A stretch of DNA of 33,460 nucleotides, taken from assembly GCA_903874955.1 (NCBI GenBank), contig CAIQTY010000012.1, positions 1 to 33,460 on the forward strand. The letters are read 5' to 3'. Each line of letters starts with the position of its first letter. The first letter of the stretch is position 1. The position numbers were made by a program, and so were the translations under genes. Shown here piece after piece: positions 8,674 to 17,822 of the stretch. The notes beneath the pieces were generated by a model. The model was not told the origin of the DNA. It did not search any database and worked only from the letters and a program-made list of their open reading frames with translations. The DNA comes from an uncultured Alphaproteobacteria bacterium. Its GTDB lineage: Bacteria; Pseudomonadota; Alphaproteobacteria; Paracaedibacterales; CAITNM01.

Positions 8674-10260
8674 ATGACATTATTCGGTTTTTCTAATACG
8701 CGCAAAATTGCAGTTTTAGCAGCTTGTGCATTAGGTATAGTTTTTTGTGTGCCCAACGTGGTGAAGGATGACTTAAAAGCTAAACTTCCCTCGTGGTTAC
8801 AAAGTACTGTAAGTCTTGGCCTTGATTTACGTGGTGGTTCGCATTTACAACTTGAAGTCGATCTAAAAGCTGTAAATGCAGAATTTCTAAGCACTTTGCT
8901 TAGTGATGTGAGAACATCGCTTCGTAAAGAGCATATTAAGTACAAAACTCCACCCCATGTAGAAGATAGGGATAATAATCCAAAGCTTCTGTTCACAATT
9001 ACTGACTTGAGTCAGAGCAATAAGGCACTAGATTTAATCAAAAAAATTGATCCTTCTCTCTCGACACAAATTTCACCAGAAGGACAAGTTACAATCACGA
9101 TAAATCCAATTGCTACTCAAGAGCGTTCAAAAAAAATTATTGAACAGTCCATAGAAGTCATAAGGCGCCGTATAGATGAAACGGGAACAAGTGAACCTAC
9201 AATTTTGCGTCAAGGAGATGATCGTATCATCGTTCAATTACCGGGTGTTGAGGATCCTCAAGAGGTTAAAAAACGCTTAGGCCAAACCGCAAAAATGACG
9301 TTCAATATGGTGGATTCAGGTGCTCAGAACACAGGACACGTTAGCGCAGATTCATCGATGTTAAGCTATGTTCGTGGAGAAGAAGATGGTAGTCGTAAAA
9401 TTGCAGTTCGCAACCACGTTTCGGTAAGCGGAGAGCATCTTCTTGATGCACAAGCAACAACTGATCATGAAACCGGTGAAATTGGCGTTTCTCTAAGCTT
9501 CAACAATGTGGGAGCTAGGAAATTTGCTGAAATTTCTGCAAATAACATTGGAAAACAATTCGCCATTGTACTCGATGGGAAAGTTTTAACTGCACCTGTA
9601 TTCAGATCAGCTATTCCAAACGGAAAAGCTTCCATAACAGGCGGGTTTAGCTCCATTAAGGAAGCAAATGATTTAGCAATACTCCTGCGTGCAGGTTCGC
9701 TTCCTGCGCCTTTAAAAGTTGTTGAAGAACGCACAGTTGGACCAAGCCTTGGAGCGGATTCAATTCAAGATGGGCGCAACGCTACAGTTATTGCCTTTCT
9801 AATGGTTTCTGTGTTTATGATTCTTGGCTACTCTCTATTCGGGGTATTTGCCAACGTAGCACTGATTTTCAACATGATTCTGCTTTTTGCAGGTTTATCA
9901 CTCTTGCAGGCAACCCTTACACTTCCAGGTATTGCCGGTATTGCGATGACTATTGGTATGGCAGTTGATGCAAACGTATTGATTTATGAACGCATCAAAG
10001 AAGAGCTGAGGCTTGGCACCCCTGCCCTTGCTGCAATAGAAGCAGGTTATGATCGTGCCATGACCACCATTATTGACTCAAATCTTACCACCATGATTGC
10101 TGCTGCAACATTGTACGAGTTTGGCTCAGGTCCGATTCGCGGCTTTGCTGTAACAACGGCTCTTGGTATCACCGTATCTATGTTCACTGCCTTGTCTGTT
10201 ACCAAATTACTAACGGCTTGGTGGTTTAAAAACAAACAAGTTGAATCTCTGCCCATTTAA
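8674..10260 (+). CDS. secD: Protein translocase subunit SecD
   Basis: SecD is an RND-type membrane protein that uses the proton gradient to pull preproteins out of SecYEG on the periplasmic side. The 528-residue protein has an N-terminal membrane segment, then STVSLGLDLRGGSHLQLEVD (about 45-65, the SecD/F signature). A large periplasmic domain includes EVIRRRIDETGTSEPTILRQ and RIIVQLPGVEDPQEVKKRLG. About five C-terminal membrane helices follow, with GIAMTIGMAVDANVLIYERI near residues 425-445. It lies in the operon yajC-secD-secF. The ribosome-binding site is weak. Confidence 0.97.
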   Translation: MTLFGFSNTRKIAVLAACALGIVFCVPNVVKDDLKAKLPSWLQSTVSLGLDLRGGSHLQLEVDLKAVNAEFLSTLLSDVRTSLRKEHIKYKTPPHVEDRDNNPKLLFTITDLSQSNKALDLIKKIDPSLSTQISPEGQVTITINPIATQERSKKIIEQSIEVIRRRIDETGTSEPTILRQGDDRIIVQLPGVEDPQEVKKRLGQTAKMTFNMVDSGAQNTGHVSADSSMLSYVRGEEDGSRKIAVRNHVSVSGEHLLDAQATTDHETGEIGVSLSFNNVGARKFAEISANNIGKQFAIVLDGKVLTAPVFRSAIPNGKASITGGFSSIKEANDLAILLRAGSLPAPLKVVEERTVGPSLGADSIQDGRNATVIAFLMVSVFMILGYSLFGVFANVALIFNMILLFAGLSLLQATLTLPGIAGIAMTIGMAVDANVLIYERIKEELRLGTPALAAIEAGYDRAMTTIIDSNLTTMIAAATLYEFGSGPIRGFAVTTALGITVSMFTALSVTKLLTAWWFKNKQVESLPI

Positions 10261-10268
10261 GGAATACT

Positions 10269-11291
10269 ATGTCTGTTATAAATTTCATTCCTCACAACAC
10301 CAATTTTGACTTTATTGGTAAGCGCAAGATTACATTTTCAATTGTAATTCTCTCAACTCTCATTTTCATGAGCGCTCTTCTGTTTAAAGGACTTAACTAC
10401 GGCATCGACTTCAAAGGTGGCGTTGTGATGGAAGTTCGCATGCCAGCTGTACCTGACATACAAGAATTAAGGAAAAAATTTGAACCCTTAGACTTGGGAG
10501 AGGTTGCTATTCAAGAATTCGGCTCCGCCCAAGATATTTTGATTAAATTCGAAAATGTTGAAGGTCAAAAAAATATTCCAGAATCAGCCGTTAGCAATAT
10601 AAAGACTATATTAGGCGAAGGTGTTGAATATAGAAAAATTGAAACTGTTGGCCCTAAGGTCGGCGGCGAAATGATTCAAAATGGCTTACTAGCAGTCTTG
10701 TACGCATTAATAGGCATTATGGTATACGTAGGCTTCAGGTTTGAGTGGCGATTTGCTGTCTGTGCAATCATTGCCCTTGGCCATGACTGTTTTTTAATAC
10801 TTGGTATGTATTCCCTCTTCCCTGCCCTTGAATTCAACGAAACTGCAATAACAGCAATTTTGATAACTGCCGGTTATTCTATTAATGATACCATCGTTGT
10901 GCTTGATAGAATCCGCGAAAATGTCAAAAAATGTAGAACGATTACTCTTGAAGAAATTCTAAACAAAAGCATCAATGAGACATTATCCCGTACAATTTTA
11001 ACTGTAGTTACCACATTCCTTTCCGTATTGGCACTGTACTTATTTGGCGGGCAAGTAATCGCAATATTTGTGCTTCCCATTATGATTAGCCTTATTCTTG
11101 GAACTCTATCATCTATTTTTGTGGCATCCCCTTTGTTACTATACTTCAACGTAAAACATGGAAAAGCCCTTGATGAAGAAGAAGAGAGAATTAAAAAATC
11201 TTTGGAAACCGAAGGTAGATATGAAACATCTGTTCCAAAGCAGTTCGCGGAAGACGGCATTTTGGAAGATGATAGTCCTGCCAGAAGCTAA
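10269..11291 (+). CDS. secF: Protein translocase subunit SecF
   Basis: SecF is the partner of SecD in the proton-driven export motor. The 340-residue protein has the N-terminal helix ITFSIVILSTLIFMSALLF, then GLNYGIDFKGGVVMEVRM. Its C-terminal membrane bundle carries AILITAGYSINDTIVVLDRI, the SecF helix 4 signature, and a polar Glu/Lys-rich cytosolic tail. Its ribosome-binding site AAGGAA overlaps the secD stop codon (TAAGGAATACTATG), which suggests coupling. Transcription converges on the CapK-like gene 58 bases downstream; no strong terminator is visible in that gap. Confidence 0.97.
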   Translation: MSVINFIPHNTNFDFIGKRKITFSIVILSTLIFMSALLFKGLNYGIDFKGGVVMEVRMPAVPDIQELRKKFEPLDLGEVAIQEFGSAQDILIKFENVEGQKNIPESAVSNIKTILGEGVEYRKIETVGPKVGGEMIQNGLLAVLYALIGIMVYVGFRFEWRFAVCAIIALGHDCFLILGMYSLFPALEFNETAITAILITAGYSINDTIVVLDRIRENVKKCRTITLEEILNKSINETLSRTILTVVTTFLSVLALYLFGGQVIAIFVLPIMISLILGTLSSIFVASPLLLYFNVKHGKALDEEEERIKKSLETEGRYETSVPKQFAEDGILEDDSPARS

Positions 11292-11349
11292 GTAGAGCCT
11301 TGTAAAGCAATATTTTAGTACATTCGATAGCGTAGAATAGCTAATCTAA

Positions 11350-12858
11350 TTATTGGGGTTTGAGCATTCTGCGCTGTTTTATTTGACCTGGTACCATTTT
11401 AAAAGGGCCATCACCTATTTTGTACAAATGAATTTCTGGTAACAAGGTGTCGCTATACTCCTTCCATGCTTCCCTAAAATCAAGATTAATTTTTTTCAGG
11501 TTTTCGATAATAGACGTTTGAAATTTAAATTCTAAGTCCTTTGAAGGATCGACACTGATTTCAAAATAAAATGCAGGTCTGATTTTATTACCCTCTTTTT
11601 CAACAACTGACTGGAAAAATGAGCGGGTAATTTCGCTTAACTGCTTATCGGCATAAACGCATTGTTCTATGTCTTCAGGATATATATTCGCCCCCATAAT
11701 ACTGATAGTAAAATCTTTCCTCCCGAATACCCACAAAAATGGTAAGCGAAGCCAAAATGTTGATTCACAATCTAATGCTTTTATATCTATATTCAAATTA
11801 CGCAAATATTTTTGCATTTGATGAAAATCTGCAATGCCACCCTGGTCGTGAATATTGTAACGTATTCTGGGTGAGAGCACGGATCCACGATTAATTGTGA
11901 AAAGAAGCTCACCATTTTCATTTACTTCAATATGATGCTCAAGAGGATTATATTGAAAGACCATTGGCAATCTTGAATCTGTACCAAAGATAGCTTTCTT
12001 AACAGCATCATTTTCTCTAGCTAACCTGCGTATCGCAACCGATAGCGGTGTTTCCCCCGCTAGACCTATTTCTATGTCACTTGCACCATAGCCACTGTAT
12101 ACTTGCTGGAAATGTTGCAGAAGATAATCTCGTAGCCCCTCAGACATTCCCTCTCCACCCACTAGTGCTCTCAAATTGAATGTCTGCAGAGGAAACCCAT
12201 AGTTTTCGGCAGTATCTACAACTTGTTTAAGAAATGGTGGGTACCCAAGAATTAAGTATTTATACTGGGGACCAAAAAACTGCATGGTTTTAATAATTTT
12301 TTCTAAGTCTGGACCGGTATTTTTGACAATCGCATTGTGTTCTAAAGCTCTTCCCATATTAATGCCAGTTGCCCATGACCCCATAGAAAAAGCATTAATC
12401 ACAATATCGAAATTATTGTTAAAACAATAACGCGAAAAATAACTAATTGACCCAAGAGATTTTCGGCGTTCTGCCTGGGTGCGAATCCAGTTAAAAGGCG
12501 TCCCTGTACTACCGGAGGACTCGTCGATCATAACTTTGTTACTAGGAATCTTGCCACCTACACAGCGTTTATCAATTGAATAAGCTTTTATATAGTTTTC
12601 TTTATCCATTTCTGGGATATCGTTAGTATTACGGAAATCGATAAAGGCTTTATAGGCTGGAACATTTTTAATCGCCCTAGAATAAGCCCTTCGCGCACTT
12701 GCAGCACTTATTATGTTTAAGTATAGCGGGTTTGCATATCGCATAATTCCGGTAAAAATTCTATAATCAAGGGATATTAATAAGGAAAGCAGATCACGAA
12801 TCGCTAAAATGATAAAAAAAAACTTTTCATATAACGATAATTTCTTTTTTTTATTCAT
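11350..12858 (-). CDS. CapK/PaaK-type adenylate-forming enzyme
   Basis: This is a predicted ATP-dependent acyl- or aryl-adenylating enzyme related to phenylacetate-CoA ligase and CapK. The 502-residue protein carries the phosphate-binding loop DESSGSTGTPFNW (about 112-124), LVGGEGMSEGLRDYL, YSGYGASDIEIGLAGE (the aromatic/acidic A5-like motif), SPRIRYNIHDQGGI (A7-like, with the ribose-binding Asp) and FGRKDFTISIMGANIYPEDI (A8 hinge). The C-terminus, HLYKIGDGPFKMVPGQIKQR, resembles the A10 region with a basic residue. The N-terminal 15-50 stretch is hydrophobic and may sit at the membrane. The gene stands alone, so the substrate is unknown. Polysaccharide or lipid modification is only a guess from CapK. 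Confidence 0.8.
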   Translation of the reverse strand: MNKKKKLSLYEKFFFIILAIRDLLSLLISLDYRIFTGIMRYANPLYLNIISAASARRAYSRAIKNVPAYKAFIDFRNTNDIPEMDKENYIKAYSIDKRCVGGKIPSNKVMIDESSGSTGTPFNWIRTQAERRKSLGSISYFSRYCFNNNFDIVINAFSMGSWATGINMGRALEHNAIVKNTGPDLEKIIKTMQFFGPQYKYLILGYPPFLKQVVDTAENYGFPLQTFNLRALVGGEGMSEGLRDYLLQHFQQVYSGYGASDIEIGLAGETPLSVAIRRLARENDAVKKAIFGTDSRLPMVFQYNPLEHHIEVNENGELLFTINRGSVLSPRIRYNIHDQGGIADFHQMQKYLRNLNIDIKALDCESTFWLRLPFLWVFGRKDFTISIMGANIYPEDIEQCVYADKQLSEITRSFFQSVVEKEGNKIRPAFYFEISVDPSKDLEFKFQTSIIENLKKINLDFREAWKEYSDTLLPEIHLYKIGDGPFKMVPGQIKQRRMLKPQ

Positions 12859-13093
12859 GTGAATTCTTTCGAATTTTTTATTTTAATAACATACATTTCA
12901 TGTATTATCACAAAAAATCACTAATATGTTATGAACATTAGAATATTTACTAATAGAAAAAATATTTTTCTTAAATTCATTCAGCTAAAAAAGATAGCAT
13001 TTACTTCTAGGTATGATCAGTGATTCCTTGCAATATTTTAATGCGATAGAGTAGTATATCAGGAGCGCGAGGAACAACCTTGCTAGGAAAATT

Positions 13094-13570
13094 ATGGTAA
13101 AAAGAGAAGAAAAATTAATCGCTCAGCACAAACGAGCACGATACGATTACGAAATTCTAGAAACCCTAGAAGCAGGGATAGTGTTGCTTGGTAGCGAAGT
13201 AAAGTCTATGCGAATAGGCAAAGCCAGCATCAATGAAGCATACGCTGGAGAAATGGCTGACGATCCAACAGCAATTTATTTGTTTAATGCCAACATTACT
13301 GAATACGCTTTTGCAAATAGGTTTGGGCATGAAGCAAAGCGGCCAAGGAAACTTTTGTTGAGGTCCCGAGAAGTTAAAAAGTTAATTGGTAATGTTCGTA
13401 AAAAAGGCTATACCATCGTGCCCCTTCGGATGTATTTTAACGAACGGGGCAAAGCCAAGCTTCAAATCGGCCTCGCCCGTGGTAAAAACACTGTTGATAA
13501 GCGTGAAACCATTAAAGAACGTGATTGGAACCGGGACAAAGCCCGGATTCTAAGAGATAACAATAGGTAA
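13094..13570 (+). CDS. smpB: tmRNA-binding protein SmpB
   Basis: SmpB binds tmRNA and takes it to stalled ribosomes for trans-translation. The 158-residue protein contains HKRARYDYEILETLEAGIVL, GSEVKSMRIGKASINEAYAG and the C-terminal LQIGLARGKNTVDKRETIKE, all family hallmarks, followed by the basic tail that enters the mRNA channel. AGGAAAATT precedes the ATG. The gene converges on an exported unknown protein with three bases between the two stops. No ssrA piece was recognised in this window. Confidence 0.97.
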   Translation: MVKREEKLIAQHKRARYDYEILETLEAGIVLLGSEVKSMRIGKASINEAYAGEMADDPTAIYLFNANITEYAFANRFGHEAKRPRKLLLRSREVKKLIGNVRKKGYTIVPLRMYFNERGKAKLQIGLARGKNTVDKRETIKERDWNRDKARILRDNNR

Positions 13571-13573
13571 CAA

Positions 13574-14464
13574 TCAAAATTTTCTATGAGGTAATCTAAC
13601 CTGAGCAGATTCTTTAGCGAGCAATAAAATAGCTAGCTTTGTCCAGATAAGAGTTTCATCAATTGTAGCTTTACTTATATATCTAGAAGAACTTATAAAT
13701 TGATGATCCTTTAGCGTATTATAGGGAAGAAACTTTAAAACCTCGCTTACTTCAGATTGAACATTATAGGGAACATCAAAAGAAAGAATGTCCCAAAAGT
13801 TATAAATTATACAATCACGATCTCTTACTTCAATGGGATCCAATACTGAAAAATGTATATAAAATGGCGTTCTTAGAGTGTTTTCACATTTAGCATAAAT
13901 ATATTTAAGTTCTGCAATTTCACGAGGGTTGTAAAATTTTTCTAATGCGCTAGATCTATGGGACTTTAAATTTTGCAGTTGCACCCTAGCTTTTTCGCAC
14001 CTGTCGTGTATTCGGTAATGATCAATAGTTCTACAAAAAGTTCTATCGAATGATTGCAAAACCCTTCGCTTACAAGGTGGTTTACCAAATCCTCTAGGAA
14101 AGTTCTCGCTAAATTCCTCAGAACCATCATTGCGAAGTACGAGAGTTTTGCTAGATTTTGGAGAAGAAATTTCTCGAATAAGGGCACTATTCAAAGGTGC
14201 AAAATCTGCACGAGAATCTCCTAATCGATTGGTTGGATTGAAAATCCCAACGGGCTTTATTGGACGTCCATTTGTTATAAGTGCATCAGCGCAATTTAAA
14301 AGCGCAAAAACACTAAAAGCAAGACGGCCAATACCGGGTATAGAAAATCGATTGCTTGTATTTCTAGTAGGCACCTGTTCCGTTTCAATTGCTCCATTAG
14401 TTTGCGCCATAGTGATAGCGCAAATAGTCAAGCAAAGGCAAATGCTGTGTATAAATTTTCTCAT
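13574..14464 (-). CDS. Unknown exported protein
   Basis: I do not recognise this family. The open frame extends upstream to 14527, but the start at 14464 is preferred. It places MRKFIHSICLCLTICAITMA at the N-terminus, a good signal peptide with likely cleavage after TNGA; the 21 upstream residues would block it. The mature part, about 270 residues, has several cysteines (for example PPCKRR, RTFCRTI, HDRCEKA, YAKCENT, DRDCIIYN), which suggests disulfides in an oxidising compartment. A second hydrophobic stretch occurs near IGRLAFSVFALLNCADALI. No catalytic motif is visible. It is the last of three minus-strand genes with signal peptides between smpB and aspS. Confidence 0.65.
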   Translation of the reverse strand: MRKFIHSICLCLTICAITMAQTNGAIETEQVPTRNTSNRFSIPGIGRLAFSVFALLNCADALITNGRPIKPVGIFNPTNRLGDSRADFAPLNSALIREISSPKSSKTLVLRNDGSEEFSENFPRGFGKPPCKRRVLQSFDRTFCRTIDHYRIHDRCEKARVQLQNLKSHRSSALEKFYNPREIAELKYIYAKCENTLRTPFYIHFSVLDPIEVRDRDCIIYNFWDILSFDVPYNVQSEVSEVLKFLPYNTLKDHQFISSSRYISKATIDETLIWTKLAILLLAKESAQVRLPHRKF

Positions 14465-14566
14465 AATTAAATTACATTTTAATGCGTTTATCGAATAAGG
14501 ATAGAAATTTTTCAGTTCGCTCGTCAATAAATTTACTAAAAGTTAAGAAAATTATTTTTGATTAAA

Positions 14567-14588
14567 GCTGATATTTTTTAGTATCAGC
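14567..14588 (-). terminator. Hairpin after the 682-residue exported protein gene
   Basis: GCTGATA (14567-14573) and TATCAGC (14582-14588) form a perfect 7-base stem with an 8-base loop. On the minus strand it is followed by TTTAATC and on the plus strand by CTTTT. It lies about 65 bases after the stop at 14655 and is a plausible modest terminator. Confidence 0.5.
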
Positions 14589-14654
14589 CTTTTAGAAAAT
14601 TATTTTTAGGTTATGCAGCGCTAGTTTTCATTTTTTCTTCTAAGGCCATCAGCC

Positions 14655-16703
14655 CTACATTGGTGGTGCATCAGGTACTGACCCATCGTTTTTAGGTTTA
14701 GGTTCCAGCCCGGGTTTAGGAGGAGTCACCAACCTTAGCATTTGTGATTTTTCTGCAGCGGGAATTGCCGGTGGAGAAGAAGATGCAGAAGAAGCGTTGG
14801 TTAACTCTTCAATCTTTCCAAACAAACTATTAAAAAAGTAGGTATTATCTGGGCTACCGCTCAAGGTCACAAGCTTTATATTTGCTATGTGGTATAGTAG
14901 AGCCTGAAGCTCATCGATCGTAAAATATTTAAAAAAGTCTACGAATTTGTCGTAGTCAGCCCTTGAAAATGGCTGTTTCTCCCAACCATCAAAAGGTCTC
15001 TCCATTAACACGAATAATGGCTTAGTGTCTTTAAGAGCAACAAGCTTGTTCATCACAAAATCGTATTCGCTTCTATATCTTGAAATAATATCATTTTCCA
15101 ACCGAACATAGTCCACCCTTTGATCTTTCTTCAGTCTATCCTCGATAAAAGGAAGAATGGTATCCCTCACATTTGCTGGAATATTTGATGGCCTATAAGA
15201 TGGACTTTCAATTTTTTCGTAGAGTTGCTGAAGGAATATATCAATCTTATCCGGCTTCGTATTTTCAGGGTTATATTTTTTCTTCCATACCTTAGTGATG
15301 ACTCTATAAGCAACTTTTATATCATCTAAACTAGCGTATGGCATTAGCTTAGTATAAAATTCAAGTGCATACCCTTGCCAAACTGGCCCTGTCTTATCCT
15401 TAGAGGTAAAAATCAACATTTGCAGGGGATGTTCAAGTAAATATGCATTGTCAGGATCTTTTTTGGTTAGATTTGCAATAATGGGATCAGCAACAGGGGC
15501 AATATTCGCATCCTCCATATCCTTCAACTGCCTTTCGAAAAAATTTTTATTGTATTCTTTTAAAGCCGAATCTGCATTTAATTCCTGAAAAGCATTAGTA
15601 ATCAATTGGCATCTATTAACATCTACTGATTTAGTATCAACCATGGCTGTTTTAATCACATCTAAAAATTGATCAATCATCTTATCACTATTACCTTCAT
15701 CTAAAAGTTCATCCAAAAAATTTTTAATATTCACACTCCCCCCCCTATATACAGGTTTTGGATTCGTCATCAGATAGGTACTAAGATCTTGACAAATTTT
15801 TGTAATAGCTGAAACTGATGCTGGAGTAGCCCCGCCCAATGCTAATTGAGCTTTAAGTTCTTTTATTTGATTTTTTAAATTTACGATTTCACCTTCATAC
15901 GCTTTTTTATCGTCACTAGAAACACCACCTGTAGAACTCGAAAAAGATGATGATTTTTTTTCTTTCAATTTATCTAAACCTTCGTTGTAGGCTCTTAGCG
16001 CTCCGCTAGCAAAAGTGGGATTTTCACCAACAAGATTTACCCAGTGTTCAAATACAACAGCCGCTATCTGGTCGTTTCTTCTGGCTCTTTTTTCAAGCTC
16101 AGTTAATAAATTCTTCGCATAAAATTTTCCGATTCCAGCAACGTTAATAGGATCTGTTGATGGGTGCGTATATCCGGCATCATTTGCTAAATTCTGTATT
16201 TTGAGTGTAGCAGTCAGAACAGGAGCAACATGCTCTCTATTCAAATCCGGTGAAATGGTTACCCTACTCGCAGATGCCACCTGTCTTAACTCAGCTTCGT
16301 GCTTAGCCTTAAGTTCTTCTTGTTTTGCTTTGTTTTGTCTTTCAGTTTCCTCTTGTTGTTTTCTCTGCTGGGCTTCTCGCTCTCTTTTTTCTTTCTCCTC
16401 TTTTTCTTTGCGCATTCTTTCATTATCAGCGCGCAAGGCAGTATTGTATTCATTAATAAATTTCTCTTGTGCAGCAACATTGGAACCCGGATGAGCGCGC
16501 CCTTTGGCAATAGGATCACCTGAGTTTCCTCGTTCAATAATTTTAGCTACTCCAGTCGTTAAAGAGTCTTTTTTAGCCTGCCCTTTGTCTCCTATAGGGA
16601 TCTCAGTATATGTAGATGCGAAAACTACCCCCGATGCTATCCACAAAAATGCTGCGCAGTTTATTAACAGAGAAAATCGTAATTTATTTTTCAGATTAAT
16701 CAT
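14655..16703 (-). CDS. Unknown exported protein with charged coiled-coil region
   Basis: I do not recognise this family. The 682-residue protein has an N-terminal signal peptide (LRFSLLINCAAFLWIASGVV, cleavage near VFAS). An extremely charged, Glu/Lys/Arg/Gln-rich helix at about residues 94-141 should form a single long helix or coiled coil. A Ser-rich linker near 250-265 is followed by a second short heptad-like segment (about 270-292). From about 300 to 635 the protein is mostly helical with few cysteines. The end is proline-rich (TPPKPGLEPKPKNDGSVPDA). No enzyme motif or transmembrane anchor is seen beyond the signal, so a periplasmic or secreted protein is most likely. It lies between an outer-membrane barrel gene and another exported unknown. 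Confidence 0.7.
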   Translation of the reverse strand: MINLKNKLRFSLLINCAAFLWIASGVVFASTYTEIPIGDKGQAKKDSLTTGVAKIIERGNSGDPIAKGRAHPGSNVAAQEKFINEYNTALRADNERMRKEKEEKEKREREAQQRKQQEETERQNKAKQEELKAKHEAELRQVASASRVTISPDLNREHVAPVLTATLKIQNLANDAGYTHPSTDPINVAGIGKFYAKNLLTELEKRARRNDQIAAVVFEHWVNLVGENPTFASGALRAYNEGLDKLKEKKSSSFSSSTGGVSSDDKKAYEGEIVNLKNQIKELKAQLALGGATPASVSAITKICQDLSTYLMTNPKPVYRGGSVNIKNFLDELLDEGNSDKMIDQFLDVIKTAMVDTKSVDVNRCQLITNAFQELNADSALKEYNKNFFERQLKDMEDANIAPVADPIIANLTKKDPDNAYLLEHPLQMLIFTSKDKTGPVWQGYALEFYTKLMPYASLDDIKVAYRVITKVWKKKYNPENTKPDKIDIFLQQLYEKIESPSYRPSNIPANVRDTILPFIEDRLKKDQRVDYVRLENDIISRYRSEYDFVMNKLVALKDTKPLFVLMERPFDGWEKQPFSRADYDKFVDFFKYFTIDELQALLYHIANIKLVTLSGSPDNTYFFNSLFGKIEELTNASSASSSPPAIPAAEKSQMLRLVTPPKPGLEPKPKNDGSVPDAPPM

Positions 16704-16764
16704 AAAAAATCAATAATTTTTGCAATTATTGCCTTTTTTTGTTCTTTACTGACTAAATACTGAT

Positions 16765-17571
16765 CTAAAACATATAACAAAAGGTTAATGATGTAGTGAT
16801 CACCCTAGGTTTGTATCGCAGCGCTAGCTGATCACTTGATACGGAATTTTTTTGAGAGACTTGTCTCCAATTAGGATAGGCTATATAACGAAGATCTATT
16901 CCTACTTTGAAGGCGTTGAATTTGCGTTCGAAACCAAACCCAAAAACAGGTGCATTAGACCATTTTCTTTGTTTAATAACCGTTGAAGGTACCGCTAACG
17001 TAAGATAATCAGTACTTGAAAAGGTATATTTATTTTCGAACTGACTCTTATCGAATCCGATTAATACATAAAGAAAATCATTCTGACGATTTGAAAGGTA
17101 AAAACCTCCCCGCAAAACAAGCCCCATACTCCGAATATGTCTTAAGGTGCTCTGTAATTGTTTGCTTGCATTATTAATTGTATCGTAAGTAGATTCTTGC
17201 ACAGTGATTTGAGTGTTAATCCTGCCCCAATAAACTTCCGGGCTTAAAACAAAAGCCGTATCTGGAATTGTCCATAAAAAACCAACAATCGCCTTGCCAG
17301 CTATACCATTAGCAGAACGACTCTTATTTTGTGAAAAAGAGAATTGATGATTATCTACCGTAGTAAGCTGTTCTGTCCTTTTAACCATTAAATAGTCCCA
17401 ACCGATTGAACCTCCTAGATACCATTCGACAGTTTTTCCATCACTTTGTTCGGCACTAGATACACCATTTGAGGGGACAGCTTCAGCTTGCTGCTGAGCT
17501 AATAAGTTGGTGCAAAAAATTGTCAACACCAAGACAACCACAAAAAATTTTTTAACGGAGTTAATGGTCAT
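16765..17571 (-). CDS. Outer-membrane beta-barrel protein
   Basis: The 268-residue protein begins with a signal peptide (KKFFVVVLVLTIFCTNLLAQ, cleavage near AEA). After a short polar linker, amphipathic strands alternate: WYLGGSIGWDYLMVKR, GIAGKAIVGFLWTI, GLVLRGGFYLS, FLYVLIGFDKSQFENKYTFS, FGFGFERKFNAFKVGIDLRY. It ends in VITTSLTFCYMF, with the terminal aromatic residue that BAM recognises. The size suits an 8-10-strand OmpA/Opa-like barrel. It heads the run of three minus-strand genes with signal peptides. No ligand can be assigned. Such proteins are often surface antigens in intracellular alphaproteobacteria. Confidence 0.78.
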   Translation of the reverse strand: MTINSVKKFFVVVLVLTIFCTNLLAQQQAEAVPSNGVSSAEQSDGKTVEWYLGGSIGWDYLMVKRTEQLTTVDNHQFSFSQNKSRSANGIAGKAIVGFLWTIPDTAFVLSPEVYWGRINTQITVQESTYDTINNASKQLQSTLRHIRSMGLVLRGGFYLSNRQNDFLYVLIGFDKSQFENKYTFSSTDYLTLAVPSTVIKQRKWSNAPVFGFGFERKFNAFKVGIDLRYIAYPNWRQVSQKNSVSSDQLALRYKPRVITTSLTFCYMF

Positions 17572-17711
17572 ACATTTCCTTAAAGTTTTTAATTAATTTT
17601 AACGCTGGTCAGCACCACGAGAGTTTCGGACATTATTTCATTTGATTATTTTTGTCAAGTAAGCCAGGACACAAGGAACAGCAAGCAAATCACTAAACAT
17701 TAAAATATTAT

Positions 17712-17742
17712 CCATAGAACTGTAACAATTACAATTCTATGG
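17712..17742 (-). terminator. Strong hairpin downstream of aspS
   Basis: The arms 17712-17725 (CCATAGAACTGTAA) and 17729-17742 (TTACAATTCTATGG) pair over 14 positions with a single C-A mismatch and a 3-base loop. It lies about 80 bases after the aspS stop on the minus strand and is followed by an A/T-rich tract without a pure T-run. It could be an intrinsic terminator or an mRNA 3'-end stabiliser. Confidence 0.5.
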
Positions 17743-17822
17743 TCTATTAAATAAGAAGGTCAATAATTTTAATTGAAATTTAAGAAATTATTTATTAATT
17801 TTTGCTGGTATTAATTCACCAT

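Noticed and set aside
14465..14527. Upstream extension of the exported protein gene that ends at 13574.
   Set aside because: The added 21 residues would bury the signal peptide; the internal ATG at 14464 gives a normal export signal.
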